Source of the DNA: Trichoplax sp. H2
Taxonomy: Eukaryota > Placozoa > Uniplacotomia > Trichoplacea
Reading direction: 5' to 3'
Assembly: GCA_003344405.1 (NCBI GenBank)
Contig: NOWV01000080.1
Coordinates: forward strand, 1 to 64,000
DNA length: 64,000 bases
Below are positions 11,701-22,700 of this stretch, in pieces. The first letter of the stretch is position 1. The number at the start of each line of letters is the position of its first letter. Made by a program: the position numbers and the translations under genes. The notes beneath the pieces are model-generated. The model was not told the origin of the DNA, did not search any database, and worked only from the letters and a program-made list of their open reading frames with translations.

Positions 11701-14591
11701 TAGAACTGATTGCTCAGCTAGGCCAATTCTTAATTTTCCACCTAAAGATCTAGATCATATTGATATACAAATTAGGACCGAAACTATAGTGCTTAGATGT
11801 TCACCTAGTAGTCGAAATAATCTCGTTAAACCTCATTAGAAATCTCGCTTCCGAGTGTCTGCAAGCTACAAACATCTCCTTGATTTTATCCGACTTTCTG
11901 TTCATTGACTTTAAAAGTTATACAAAAATGCAACAAGTTATGCACATATACAAGTTTAAATAGCTGCTCACAATAACATTACATACAATCGAGTAACGGT
12001 AAATTCAAATTTTGCAACGTACTGCTGTTCCAGTCATTTTTGCAATGTCTTTAAGCTTTGAAAATACGCTGCGCACTGTAAGTTTAGCTGGAGTAAACAT
12101 TGTTCGTTGATTGCTACGACTAGTCTACAAATTATTCGTTATTGGAATTAATAAAAACAACCATATAATGGTATAGGAGTAATTACTCTCATAAAATATA
12201 AAACTCACCTCCGCTACAATCCCAACGTCACCACGTTCTGTAACATCTGCCTTAATTGAGGCTAAGCTTCGGCCTTGAAGTTAGAAAAGACATCAGAATT
12301 AAAGATTGACTCCCTCATAGATTAGTTTGTGTATTTTACAAGTTGGACAACTAAAAAAGAAGTAGTTCACGGTACCTGTTGCTTGTGCAATCGCTTTCAT
12401 TAGTATTGTTTCGCCGATACCTAATTCTAATCCCTCATAAGCTGGACCAACCTATAAGTTATAAGGATATACCTTTAGCATTTCTTTTAACCTTTATAAT
12501 AATATGTAAGCATTTATCGAAATTTCTACGGAAATTAGAACTTACCTTATTCAGGCACATATAAACACAGAACGTTAAATCTTCTGGCGTTAAAATGATT
12601 ACAGATCGGAAAAAATTTCGCAGCGTTGAAATAATTTTTAATCTAAGAACCCAATACATAATAGTAAATGAAATCTGAATACCTATAAATGAACCGTTTA
12701 AAAATTTCATAGAAACAATATGAATGATTTCCAAGCTATTCTAATCAGTCTCATCTGCAATACTAGGCAGGACAATAGTCTCTGCAGTAATTCTGCAAAA
12801 TACGTAACAGTCTGCAAAAGCTGTGTAGTAAATATTTCATATTTTATATCCTCTAATTATATTAAGGCGAATTGACGTCAATCCAGTGTGATATAAAAAT
12901 GATCTAAGATTTACTCTCTAGAATATTTTACCGTGCTGAAGTAGCTTCGATTTCATCGAATGTTCGAGATATAGCAATGTATGGGACTCTAGAAAACGAT
13001 ATAAAAATTTTAAATTCATGAACCCTTTAATCAATCCATATTATTGGCATACCAGGTACACAGCAACATTTATTTATTGAATCTATCCTTCCAAAACAGA
13101 TAATATTTTACAGCTGTATAACTATTCCATAACTGCAAGATATCCACGCATTATTATATAGTATGAATTTCAAGAATACACACACTACTTCTCTTTTAAC
13201 ATTATTTTTTCCAAGAAATAATACATATGGAATACCTTTGCTTTAAGGCCCAGCAAGCATCTCGTATAGGATGGTAAGATTCCTTAGATGGAGAATACAA
13301 AGGTCCATCAACGGGCTTGATATCTTCATAGTCTACTTGCCTATCAAAGAGTAAAACCGTAAAACGATGTAATAATGCACAAGCGATGCAAGATTCATGC
13401 GCAATATCAAGTCTATCATCGTACGGTGTTTGCACTGGCGCATCGTCTTCTTTCTGGTTCATACAATCTTCATTGCTGGAAGCCATTGTATCACGCTTTT
13501 CAGCTATAGCATTTCATCGATTATAAAGTGTATCAGTAATCACAGTAGCACAGATAATTATAAGCTATGTTACAGACTTATAGTAGTTAGCTAAACACTA
13601 GATTCTAATCTATTTTTAACCAAAGTGATTGTTCTTAAGCGCAAAACATCTTGCTGTCATATCCCTTGTAATAATACGTACTTTTTATCCTTGGAGATAC
13701 CGAGTCCTTCTCTTCAACATGACTGGCCTCTTTGTTTGTATTACAGTCATCTCCATCCAGCATTGTATGATTACCAGAGTTGCTTGAAGTCGCACTATTT
13801 CCATTTAAAGGGATGGCTTGAATATTCTTTACCGGATTAGATGTATTCGTATCTGATAGAGTAGAGTTGCCCTGTCGATATAAATATACGAGTACAATTA
13901 ATATGACAATTTTAATTGACCACAATAACTCAGTCGTTAATACAGTAGTAAGTAAGTCAGTAAGTTGTACATGTTCTTCGTCATCACTGTCGTTCGGAAG
14001 ATGCATGACACGAGATCGCTTCTTTTTCGGTTGTTTATCGATAATTTTGTCATCTTTTATGTTTTCACTGTCAAGCCTATGCCGAAATGCAACAAAATGG
14101 AACGATTATGTTTACCTATCGCATTCTAATAAATAGTACGACAAAAAAATTAATTCTAAGGTGACAATTTTCTGGAAACTACTATAGCATTTACTGGAGT
14201 TGATAAAACTAACTTAAAACAATATTGGTTGAATAAATAAAATACTGGAAACTTACTGTCGTTTATCAGGGACTTTGTTGCTTTTCGGTGCAAAGAATTG
14301 CCTACATCAGTTACAGAAAAGAAAGGTGTTATATACCAAATTTTAGAAATAGATTTTACAAAACGCAATCTATTCAACATAGTGGCAGTAAAGAATGCAA
14401 AAAATGGGTTAGGTCTGGCACTAAAAGCGCGATTGATTATCCTCTTGAGATGCTCGTATAGTTCATGTCGATACAATCTATACGATATTACAATTTGAAA
14501 ATGATATCCTTGTATAATATAATTTCAATAATGATTATCATATACAGCAAGCACTGATTTGTCAAACTTACGATATCGATAATTGAGACAT
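8785..14591 (-). CDS. LIG1: DNA ligase I (ATP-dependent), 25 coding exons
   Basis: Seals nicks between Okazaki fragments and in excision repair in the nucleus. Exons in transcript order: 14591-14572, 14301-14257, 14076-13971, 13871-13682, 13503-13236, 12988-12932, 12642-12546, 12451-12376, 12273-12209, 12124-12023, 11908-11832, 11749-11658, 11546-11447, 11368-11283, 11197-11082, 11001-10795, 10625-10554, 10456-10388, 10313-10238, 10103-10021, 9844-9692, 9569-9435, 9364-9302, 9082-8990, 8862-8785. Phases agree throughout, giving 841 residues (human about 919). The N-terminus has a PIP box (QLSISQFF, residues 3-10) for PCNA and a basic NLS-like PKKKRSR (38-44), then an acidic linker. The DNA-binding domain follows ([11 protein letters not shown]). 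The nucleotidyltransferase domain has catalytic Lys492 in [10 protein letters not shown] (codon 11103-11105), then [18 protein letters not shown] and [11 protein letters not shown]. The OB-fold ends with [12 protein letters not shown], and the C-terminus is FEDYY. Introns are mostly 60-300 bp. Exon 5 may hide an 84-nt intron (13424-13341), giving 813 residues. The exon 3 donor (GTACAA) is the least certain junction. Confidence 0.96.
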
Positions 14592-15743
14592 AGTGATTGT
14601 CCTAGTTGGAGGATTCTTCCTAGCGAAAGCAATACGGTAACAACACGTTAAATGTTGTCGAAGTATAATTCTTGTCCACATTTGCGTATATATGATTCTC
14701 ATTGGACATTGCATGACGATGATAATTATTCACAAAAAACGTGACGACCAATGCAGCCTTATTGCGTAGGGACAATCAATCTGACAATCTTTATTCATGA
14801 AGTTAATTTGCTGCCACAGCTGTAGCGATTTTCCTTAATAGGCTATTATCACCGGAATGCACCGAAACCATTTCTCGTTCCTTCATCACTTTAGCTTTGG
14901 AATACTGTACTACAGTCTACCCATAGCACGATCATTAGCATCTCAGTGCATTCGCGAGTGATGCTTTTCTAATCAGGAGATAAAATTGTCAATTTTCATT
15001 GACATCCTATCAATTGTATATTGAATATGCCATTTCTATCTAGTTTGTCATTGAATTGATTATTAACATCCATGATGAATTTGAATTGCATTTCAGGGGA
15101 AAATGCAACTACAATTGTGTATCACTGAATCATCAGAATCGTCCATTGTTGGCCCTTTACGATATCGTATAGGGTGTCGAAAAATAAGTCGATCATGTGT
15201 AATCTTTGTATAGCAATGAATCTATCTAGGCGATTGTACAGTCTACCCTTTACTGTGCATTCATGTCCACTTTACTACAACATCAATTCATTGTAGAGAT
15301 CCACAATAAAGTCGAGTCTAGCAGAGTAGAGCAATATGAATGTGGACCTACTCGTCCTGGTGCAAATTGATCAATAAATGATGACTGTATTATTGTGATT
15401 ATTTCTTGCAAAGTAGTTGAGCACATCCTGTACGGTAGAGTACACATTACAATTGAATAATCAGCTAATCCAAAAGCAATATCATACAGTATTCTATGCA
15501 GTCAATAGAGCGGAGAGAATTCATCAAACTATTACTTGCTTACCCTATATAGTATTAACCCTTAATTGATGGAACCTGATCAATTTGCAATCCTAGAGTT
15601 CCTCCGATGAGCAGTTGAACGATGGAATCAATTAATTCCTTTCCATGCAATTACGTAATAGCCTCCACGCAAACTTGATTGAACATAGGCTTGATACAAA
15701 ACAATGGACCCCGGAGTCCTGTATCGTACAGTAGTATAGCAAG
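14592..15743. other. LIG1 upstream region, no gene recognised
   Basis: This should hold the LIG1 promoter and 5' UTR. A GCGAAA core (14623-14628) lies about 30 bp above the start codon and could be a weak E2F-type site. A few CTGTA-type words occur from about 14900. No open frame looks coding. Confidence 0.45.
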
Positions 15744-15774
15744 TTTGGCGGTTTGGGGGATTTTTCCCGCCAAA
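15744..15774. promoter_or_regulatory. Inverted pair of E2F-like sites
   Basis: TTTGGCGG (15744-15751) and CCGCCAAA (15767-15774) are exact reverse complements 15 bp apart, and the second lies in TTTTTCCCGCCAAA, which fits E2F sites. They sit about 1.15 kb upstream of the LIG1 start codon. LIG1 is an E2F target in other animals, so a distal regulatory role is possible, but distance leaves it open. Confidence 0.4.
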
Positions 15775-15966
15775 TTCCGATTTGGAAATAGGTAGTATAC
15801 TGTGCCATGTACTACTCAATCTGCGGTCGATTTACTCATGCAGTCTACTGTCATTGACTACTAAATCCATGTACTGCTTACGATAGCAGTGGTACAGTGT
15901 ACAGTACTGTCCAGTTGTTAACATACTGTACACTGTAATCTACAGTACATGTACAGTATAGAACAC

Positions 15967-16215
15967 ACTTCAATTTCAACAGTTTTTACTATGGAGAAAA
16001 TGGAAGCGATCGAATTCGATGCCGAGCTCTGTACAGTACACTGAGTACAGTACTGTATAATAAAAGAAGACCTGGGCTGATCACGCTTGGACGGACAGAC
16101 CTTTTCGGCTGCATCTCGTCAAAATAGATATTGTGTAAGGTAGAGCAAGAAAGTTTTCTTCTCTGAAACAGCTCTCTCTCGTCCCAGTCTACAGTAGAAG
16201 TAGAAAGACATACAG
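15967..16215 (+). mobile_element. MITE-like repeat, copy 1
   Basis: The copy starts at ACTTCAATTTCAAC and passes through GAAGCGATCGAATTCGATGC, a CTGTA tract, a segment containing GCTTGGACGGACAGACC, ATAGATATTGTGTA and GCTCTCTCTCGTCCCAGTC. It ends near AGAAGTAGAAAGACATACAGTA. A second direct copy and a third inverted copy follow within 700 bp. It has no coding capacity and carries internal CTGTA/TACAG tracts, linking the family to the surrounding repeats. Confidence 0.75.
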
Positions 16216-16230
16216 TATTATTACAGTGTG

Positions 16231-16545
16231 CATCGAATTAGATGCCTTCAATTTTCTCTACAGGACAGTACTGTATATCAGAAACTTCAATTGGAACAGC
16301 TTTTACTAGAGAGAAAATTGAAGCGATCGAATTCGATGCCCAGCTCTGTATACAGTACTGTAATATAAGAAGACCTGGACTGATCATGCTTGGACGGACA
16401 GACCTTTTCGGCTTCTTCTCGTCAAAATAGATATTGTGTACTGTATATATACTGTAGAGCAAGAAAGTTTTCTTCTCTGAAACAGCTCTCTCTCGTCCCA
16501 GTCTACAGTACTGTACTGTACAGTAGAAGTAGGAAGACATACAAT
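16231..16545 (+). mobile_element. MITE-like repeat, copy 2, with inverted end fragment
   Basis: The body (16282-16545) parallels copy 1 with scattered substitutions and CTGTA tracts of different length. Just before it, 16231-16259 is an inverted relative of the GAGAAAATTGAAG..GAATTCGATG segment at about 16310-16340. This end can therefore fold back on itself. Confidence 0.7.
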
Positions 16546-16676
16546 ACCAAATTTGTCTAATAAGGACTTGAAACTATAATTTCATATGATTCCAAACAGT
16601 GGGAAAGACTTATGAGACACCCCAGGGTGGACGGGCTAATTTGTACAGTGTTACTACTGTACTGTACTGTACAAGT

Positions 16677-16831
16677 CTTTGGAACAATATCTATTTTGAC
16701 GAGATGAAGCCGAAATGGTCTGTCCGTCCAAGAGTGATCAGTCCAGGTCTTCTTATATTACAGTATACAGAGCTGGGCATCGAATTCGATCGCTTCAATT
16801 TTCTCCATAGTAAAAGCTTTTGAAATTGAAG
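16677..16831 (-). mobile_element. MITE-like repeat, copy 3 (inverted, partial)
   Basis: On the minus strand this matches the central part of copies 1 and 2, from the TTCAATTTC-like start through GGACGGACAGACC to ATAGATATTGT. The GCTCTCTCTCG end is missing. A long CTGTA/TACAG tract follows at about 16840-16925. The three copies together make a local inverted cluster. Confidence 0.7.
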
Positions 16832-16839
16832 ATTGTTAT

Positions 16840-19470
16840 ACTGTACTGTATACAGTACTGTACTGTACAGTACTGTATACTGTACTGTACTGTACTGTAC
16901 TGTACTCAGTGTACTGTACACTGTATAGTACAATAGCCACAATTTTCCCCAATATTCAATTACATCATTCATTCACCAGAACGAGTATATCAAGTCAGCA
17001 ACTACTTAAAGGAAAGAGACGCGACAGGAAATAGCGACCAATGCAAAATTATGTAGAGAGATTGATCATTTTTTAACGTTACCAATGAACTTGAATATCA
17101 TATTCTAATTTTAGTAGTCCATGACGGTACAAAATCAACTTACAGCGGGCTAATTAATTATAGCAGCTAATTTGGATGTCAATCGCGGACAGGATAGTCT
17201 ACCGTTGCAAATAGGTAATACAGTGGATAAGACTAGTCAAATAATCATCCTCCATCTTGAAGTAGAGTGAACAAACGTTTCCTGTCTCATCTCTTCCTTA
17301 TTAGTAGTCCCTTCATTTTATGCCACATAAAGCTTCATAGTACATAGCGAACAAGTTGAACGCCATCGAAATGATCTACGTCGATGCTTGAAAGCAACAA
17401 TGCATCAATTTCAACAATTTTGCAGTATAAAATTGGCCAACATGGAGCTTGATGTATGTAATGTACTGTAGTATCGTTTCCAATCTTGACTTCTCTTAAC
17501 TTAAGTGTACCTATTCGACGTCTGGTCTGAAGTAGTCTCGTCTAATTTTCAATTACAACCATAGAATAATCGGTCATCTATGCTACTGAACAAATAAAAT
17601 TGAGTAATAGGTGGTGATGGTTAATTAACGATGAATGCATCATTGATACTCATAATTGGGTTCCTGAGCCAATCTTGTAGCAATATATCTTTCACGGTAG
17701 ACGGCAATACAATATAAAGCAGTGGCCGATATCGTTACAGATATCCTTTCACCCTACTCTATTTTATTCATAATTTGAAATATCAAGGCATAAAATCTTG
17801 ATAATCTTATGGCAATGCTGAAGTATACCCATTACAATGACCTGAGTTGGAAACTAAAAATGGTATCAACAATAAGGCTCTTTCGCACAGAAGAACACTA
17901 CAATTGGCGTTGTAGTCTAACAATCTGCGATCGTATGTATTCAAAAGTTCCTAAATAATCTACATTATCATGCGACAAGCAGGACAACTAGAAGCTATTT
18001 ATAATACTATGTCAGCTTCATAAAAAACAAATACAAATGAAGATTGTGAATGGATCCATTGGTTGGTCCAAACAAAATGATCAAGTGCCTATTAGCATAA
18101 GTTCAATATTTATGATCGCAAGATGTTGATGATGAACAGTTGAATAAAAAGAATAAGTTGTAGGCATAATACGAATAGAGGAGCAAACAATAATGCTAAA
18201 ACTGATATAATTAATCTAGCAAGGCAGAATTAATGACAATATGTCGTATAGGGTGTTGTTGCTATAATTATGTTTAAATGTTATTGAAGGAAATGAAGAG
18301 ATGAAAAAGAAAGTAATGATAGTGATAACTAATATCAATAGCAAGGCATATAAATAGTCAATCCGGACTCAAATGAAAATCTTGTACCCTAACTTATATC
18401 AACAGGAGAAAGTAATTACGAACTGCTGAAAGGCCGCGGTAGTAGATGTCGTCCCACTTTAAAGAGACAACAGATTTAAAATAAACTCACAAATTTTAGT
18501 TTATATTATTAATATCATCTAGAATTGTGTATATGCTACTCCTCAAGTCAACAGCAAATTGATCTTGCTAGCATCAACTTGCTCAGTTCGTTATCCTAGA
18601 ATATGGACGCGGTTACTTTTGCGCACCATTGGTCAAATAGCAACTAAATCAATTATTTCACCTGTCTATCAATTTCAAATGAATTTTATTTTGATCCTCT
18701 ATCACTTCTGACATCACTTTCAAATCCATCCAAAGGTAAATTGTGTATAATTTATTATTACCATCAGAAATGAATAAAAGAAAATAAAAATGATGATATT
18801 AAAGCCTTTCTTCCTATTGGTTCTAATTATTGACTTATGATTGAATAGAAACCATTTGAAATCAGATTTTAAATACATATTATTTTCAGTTACGTTCAAA
18901 AATAACATTCATGACGCAGTCAACTTAAAAGTAGAATGATAGAACTGTTATTAATTACTTACTGATCAAGCTCGCAATAAATGTTTTATTTCCTTCATCA
19001 TAGAAGTCTGTGGTGCGTATTTACAAGCTAACCAATTAGTCTATTCTGATTTCAAAATGGCAATCGATTTCCATAATTGATGAAATCGTATAGAAAACGG
19101 GTACCATCGTATTCGTTCTCACGAAGACTGTCCCCGTACTCCATAATTGTTAATCAATAGCCTAGTTTAAATAAATAAAGAATCCATTCCTTATTATTGT
19201 TGTCAGCGCAGTATTATTATTAATATTAATTGAGTCGAGAAAATAACTGGTGTCCATCTGTACCCTGTTTATACACTTGCTTTCAATACAGATATTGGAT
19301 TTTATTCTTTTCGAATCATTAATTGTTATTGTTATGATCAATGTTCTCTTACATACCTAACGTTGTCGCAGTTTTGACATTATATGTCATTCTAATTCAC
19401 TCTATACAGAATATTTTATATCAAAAGAAAATCAAATTTTCATTGTTTCCTACTTTTCCCTCTCCTATCA
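16840..19470. other. CTGTA tract, then AT-rich intergenic DNA
   Basis: 16840-16925 is nearly pure CTGTA/TACAG with orientation switches. After about 17480 such words become rare for the rest of the window. From there to 19470 no gene or clear repeat was recognised. Confidence 0.55.
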
Positions 19471-19480
19471 CTATATAAAA
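19471..19480 (+). promoter_or_regulatory. Candidate TATA box for BAIAP3-like gene A
   Basis: CTATATAAAA lies about 220 bp upstream of the predicted start codon at 19703 and fits a TATA box with a 5' UTR of about 190 nt. Motif evidence only, in an AT-rich background. Confidence 0.4.
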
Positions 19481-19702
19481 ATAGAGTAGTTATACAATCA
19501 ATCATCATTCATTGTTATAGCTTAAAAATCTTGGGGATCCATTCGTCGATGACTACAAGTATCTAGTTTCTACTTACCAGCGTCTTATCAAATCTAAATT
19601 GGAACTTATCATTGCTTGCTACTATATTATTCAACGTAGAAATACGCTTTCAATTCTTCTTTTAAAAAGGATATTAACATCGGTAGTTATTGAAACAATA
19701 AG

Positions 19703-22700
19703 ATGGCGGTAAATCCTCGCTCGGATCGTCGTCCTAGTTTAATTCTGAAAAGCATCGATTTAAGATTTGAACAAGAAGAGAAAGTGAAGAAAAGCTTCAC
19801 TATCAGGTTAGCAAGAACATCTTAAAAATTACTCAAAGTGTAGTAACTACATCTAGATATGAAATTTAGGAACTGAAAGAAAGATTTTGTATGGACGATA
19901 TCGACAGCCTTTGACAGTAATGACATCTATGTGTTTTAATTTAACTTAATACACTATCAGAAGTAACGGGTGATAATCGATAACATGAACATTCTATTTT
20001 AAAGCTTGGATCGTAACAATTTCTTCATCCGTTAAATTTTTTTACGTTTACTCTTCTGTGGGCGATAATACCATTTGATCTTCTCAAATATACGGTGAAA
20101 AAGTAAAGAATTATATGCTGATAGCTGTTTTTTTATCAATTGCCTTTTTCCTGAATACAATTCTTGATTAAAGCTTAAATTTCATTTTCTTATCGTATCA
20201 ATGACGTATTCGATTGAGAATATGCAACTACTCCAAACGCTTGAACTGCTCCGTACTGAAAGGGACAACCATTTCTAGTATCTTTATAGAAGCGATATTA
20301 GAAATGAGGCATTTATCTCTTTTGCAACTTCAATCACAAATGATTCAAAGTTGTATCAGTGTATCCTCAATTTACCCTTTCTTCAGAACTAAGTTTCCAG
20401 CATTAAATCTAATAATTGATTATCGACTATGACACTATATAAAATAGAGTTCAACATGGCATTCTGATGCTAACTAGTCCTATTTTATTTAGCTAAGTTT
20501 AAGAATAATAGCAACTGCTATATTATGAATCAGGATAGGTATTGACATCTAGTAAAATATTTAGAATGTTTAATTTCCATCCAAATTATTGGCAATACTC
20601 GTACGATACTGGTTTTGCCGTAACCGTGCTAACAATATTATGAATATCCAATTGGGGAACAATTTGATTAAAGCTAACGGCTATAGCTAAAATATTAAGC
20701 ACTAACTAAAAGTCCATGGATGCTTGTTGTATCGTAAGTAGTTAAGTAGTAGTTATCATTATTTTGCCATGAACTAAACTATTGTCTGCTAATAGTATGT
20801 AATATAGAAGTAGTTCTACTCTACTACAATATCAAGTGTTCTGGTGATAGAGTACTCTATTTTCATAACAAAATGTAAATGATGATGAATAATACCAGCC
20901 AAAAAATACCAATAAAATATGGATAATGAATAGCATCAACAGTACGGATCCCTTATTCAAGTACTTCCATCAGTCTACAAACTTTACTTTGAATTTACTG
21001 GATAGGTCCTTTGCTATTTACTCACAAAATTTTGTATTATAAATACAAAGCTTAATTTTATATCAACCTACAACTATTTCCGCTTCTACGATCATACTTT
21101 AGTTCATAACAAGAAAAATTTCCGTTAATTTGAATATGGTGAATATTGTCTGATATAGATCATGAATTTTGTAAGGTGTAATAGCTATTTAGAGTGTTAG
21201 CCACCGCTCATAGTAAATGCTTCCTTTCAGTAATCACTAGAAACTCTTAAAATCGCACAATTTCCATTCCAATCGAACTAAAAATTAAAAAAATTAGCCA
21301 ATACTTCGAACAATGTTCGTATATCAGTCATGTACTATCTCATAAGTTAATGATAAAATCCCACGTAAGGAAAATATCAAATTCTGAGTGCAGACTACGT
21401 TTAACACTGAGCTGCTCCTTAAGAAATACTTTACGTATTTATAGAATGGCGTCATAACACCCTCGTGTTGGATACTGAAATTAGAAATTAAGGATTAAAG
21501 TTAACACATTTTATAAGCGGTATATAACGGAATACAATCTAATGATCAACATTTAGTTCTACAAGCATCAAAGACTCACTGTGAGCAGGAAAATTTTTAA
21601 GAGTCACTTCTATCTTTTCCTATCATTATAATATTATCCGGATTTTTTCCGCCCTGGCAGCTATAGATTACTAAAGAGATTTCAGAATTCACCAGTAGTA
21701 CTGTGCTTGATGTATGAAATAGTGAAACTTATAGGATGGATTTTAAGAACTTTAGGACATCTTTTTATAATTAATAACAATGTCTATGTTTCGAATTCAT
21801 TTAAAATGATGTTAGCTCATGATTAGCCAAGACCTATAGATATTTTTATCGTCTTTAAATCGACGATAATTCAAGTAATACATAACTTTCATTAAAGATT
21901 TATGCCCAAGTCCGATCTTTACGGTCATTCCATTGCCACGAAAATATTATACATAAATAGAGATTGTCAGCTAGACCGCAGGTTGTAATATATTTCTACT
22001 AATTACTCCATTTCAGTATCATTTAGTCATTACTATCGTGAATATTTTGTTTAAAATAGGCCATAAAGATATATCTAGAGAAAGAGATTGAGTGCATAGT
22101 AAAACTACAATATTCCGAAATAGATGTGATTGGATCTGTCTTCGATTACATTTTCTTATTCAGTCTACTATAATTAACACGAGAGGATAACTACTACCGT
22201 ACGTGTATGTATTGCCTGCTCATGTATCATCAACTAATATTATTATCCAATGTCAATATAAGTCGTAATGATCATTTATTGCCCTTTCAGGAGCTTAGAG
22301 CCAGTTAACTATACTCTTAAGGACAATCATTCATGTCTGATGCACTTTCAGCGTTGTAATTCTGCTAATCTTATATATTAGCTCCTATGCTTAACTTAAG
22401 TTCACCACAACAACAATATCTATCATCTATATTGTACAACTTACAATAGTAGCTACATCAATTCTCTACATATTAAAATTGAATAATGTACAATTACATA
22501 CGTCAAATTATTTCGAATCTAAAGCAACAAATGACAATTTGCAATGTAATTTAATCAGTTTAATTCATCGTGCACAATACCTTACAACTAGTCCTTGACT
22601 ACACTCTTAATAATGATTGAAAAATATTTAACCAATTATAATTCACTGTAGTAAATTCTTCATAGTGCATACCTGAGGAGATTTTATTTTCTTACCGAAA

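Noticed and set aside
12730-12793. Possible extra LIG1 exon reading [16 protein letters not shown]
   Set aside because: It ends at a stop and is not needed. Splicing 12932 directly to 12642 keeps phase and gives [14 protein letters not shown], which fits the ligase family.
13874-13966. Hydrophobic, membrane-like stretch in the ligase frame ([17 protein letters not shown])
   Set aside because: It lies between a donor at 13970 and an acceptor just above 13871, is in frame by chance, and reads as intron 3 of LIG1. A membrane segment would make no sense in a nuclear ligase.
14156-14476. 106-residue minus-strand open frame over LIG1 exon 2
   Set aside because: It is in a different frame from the PIP-box exon and mostly intronic.
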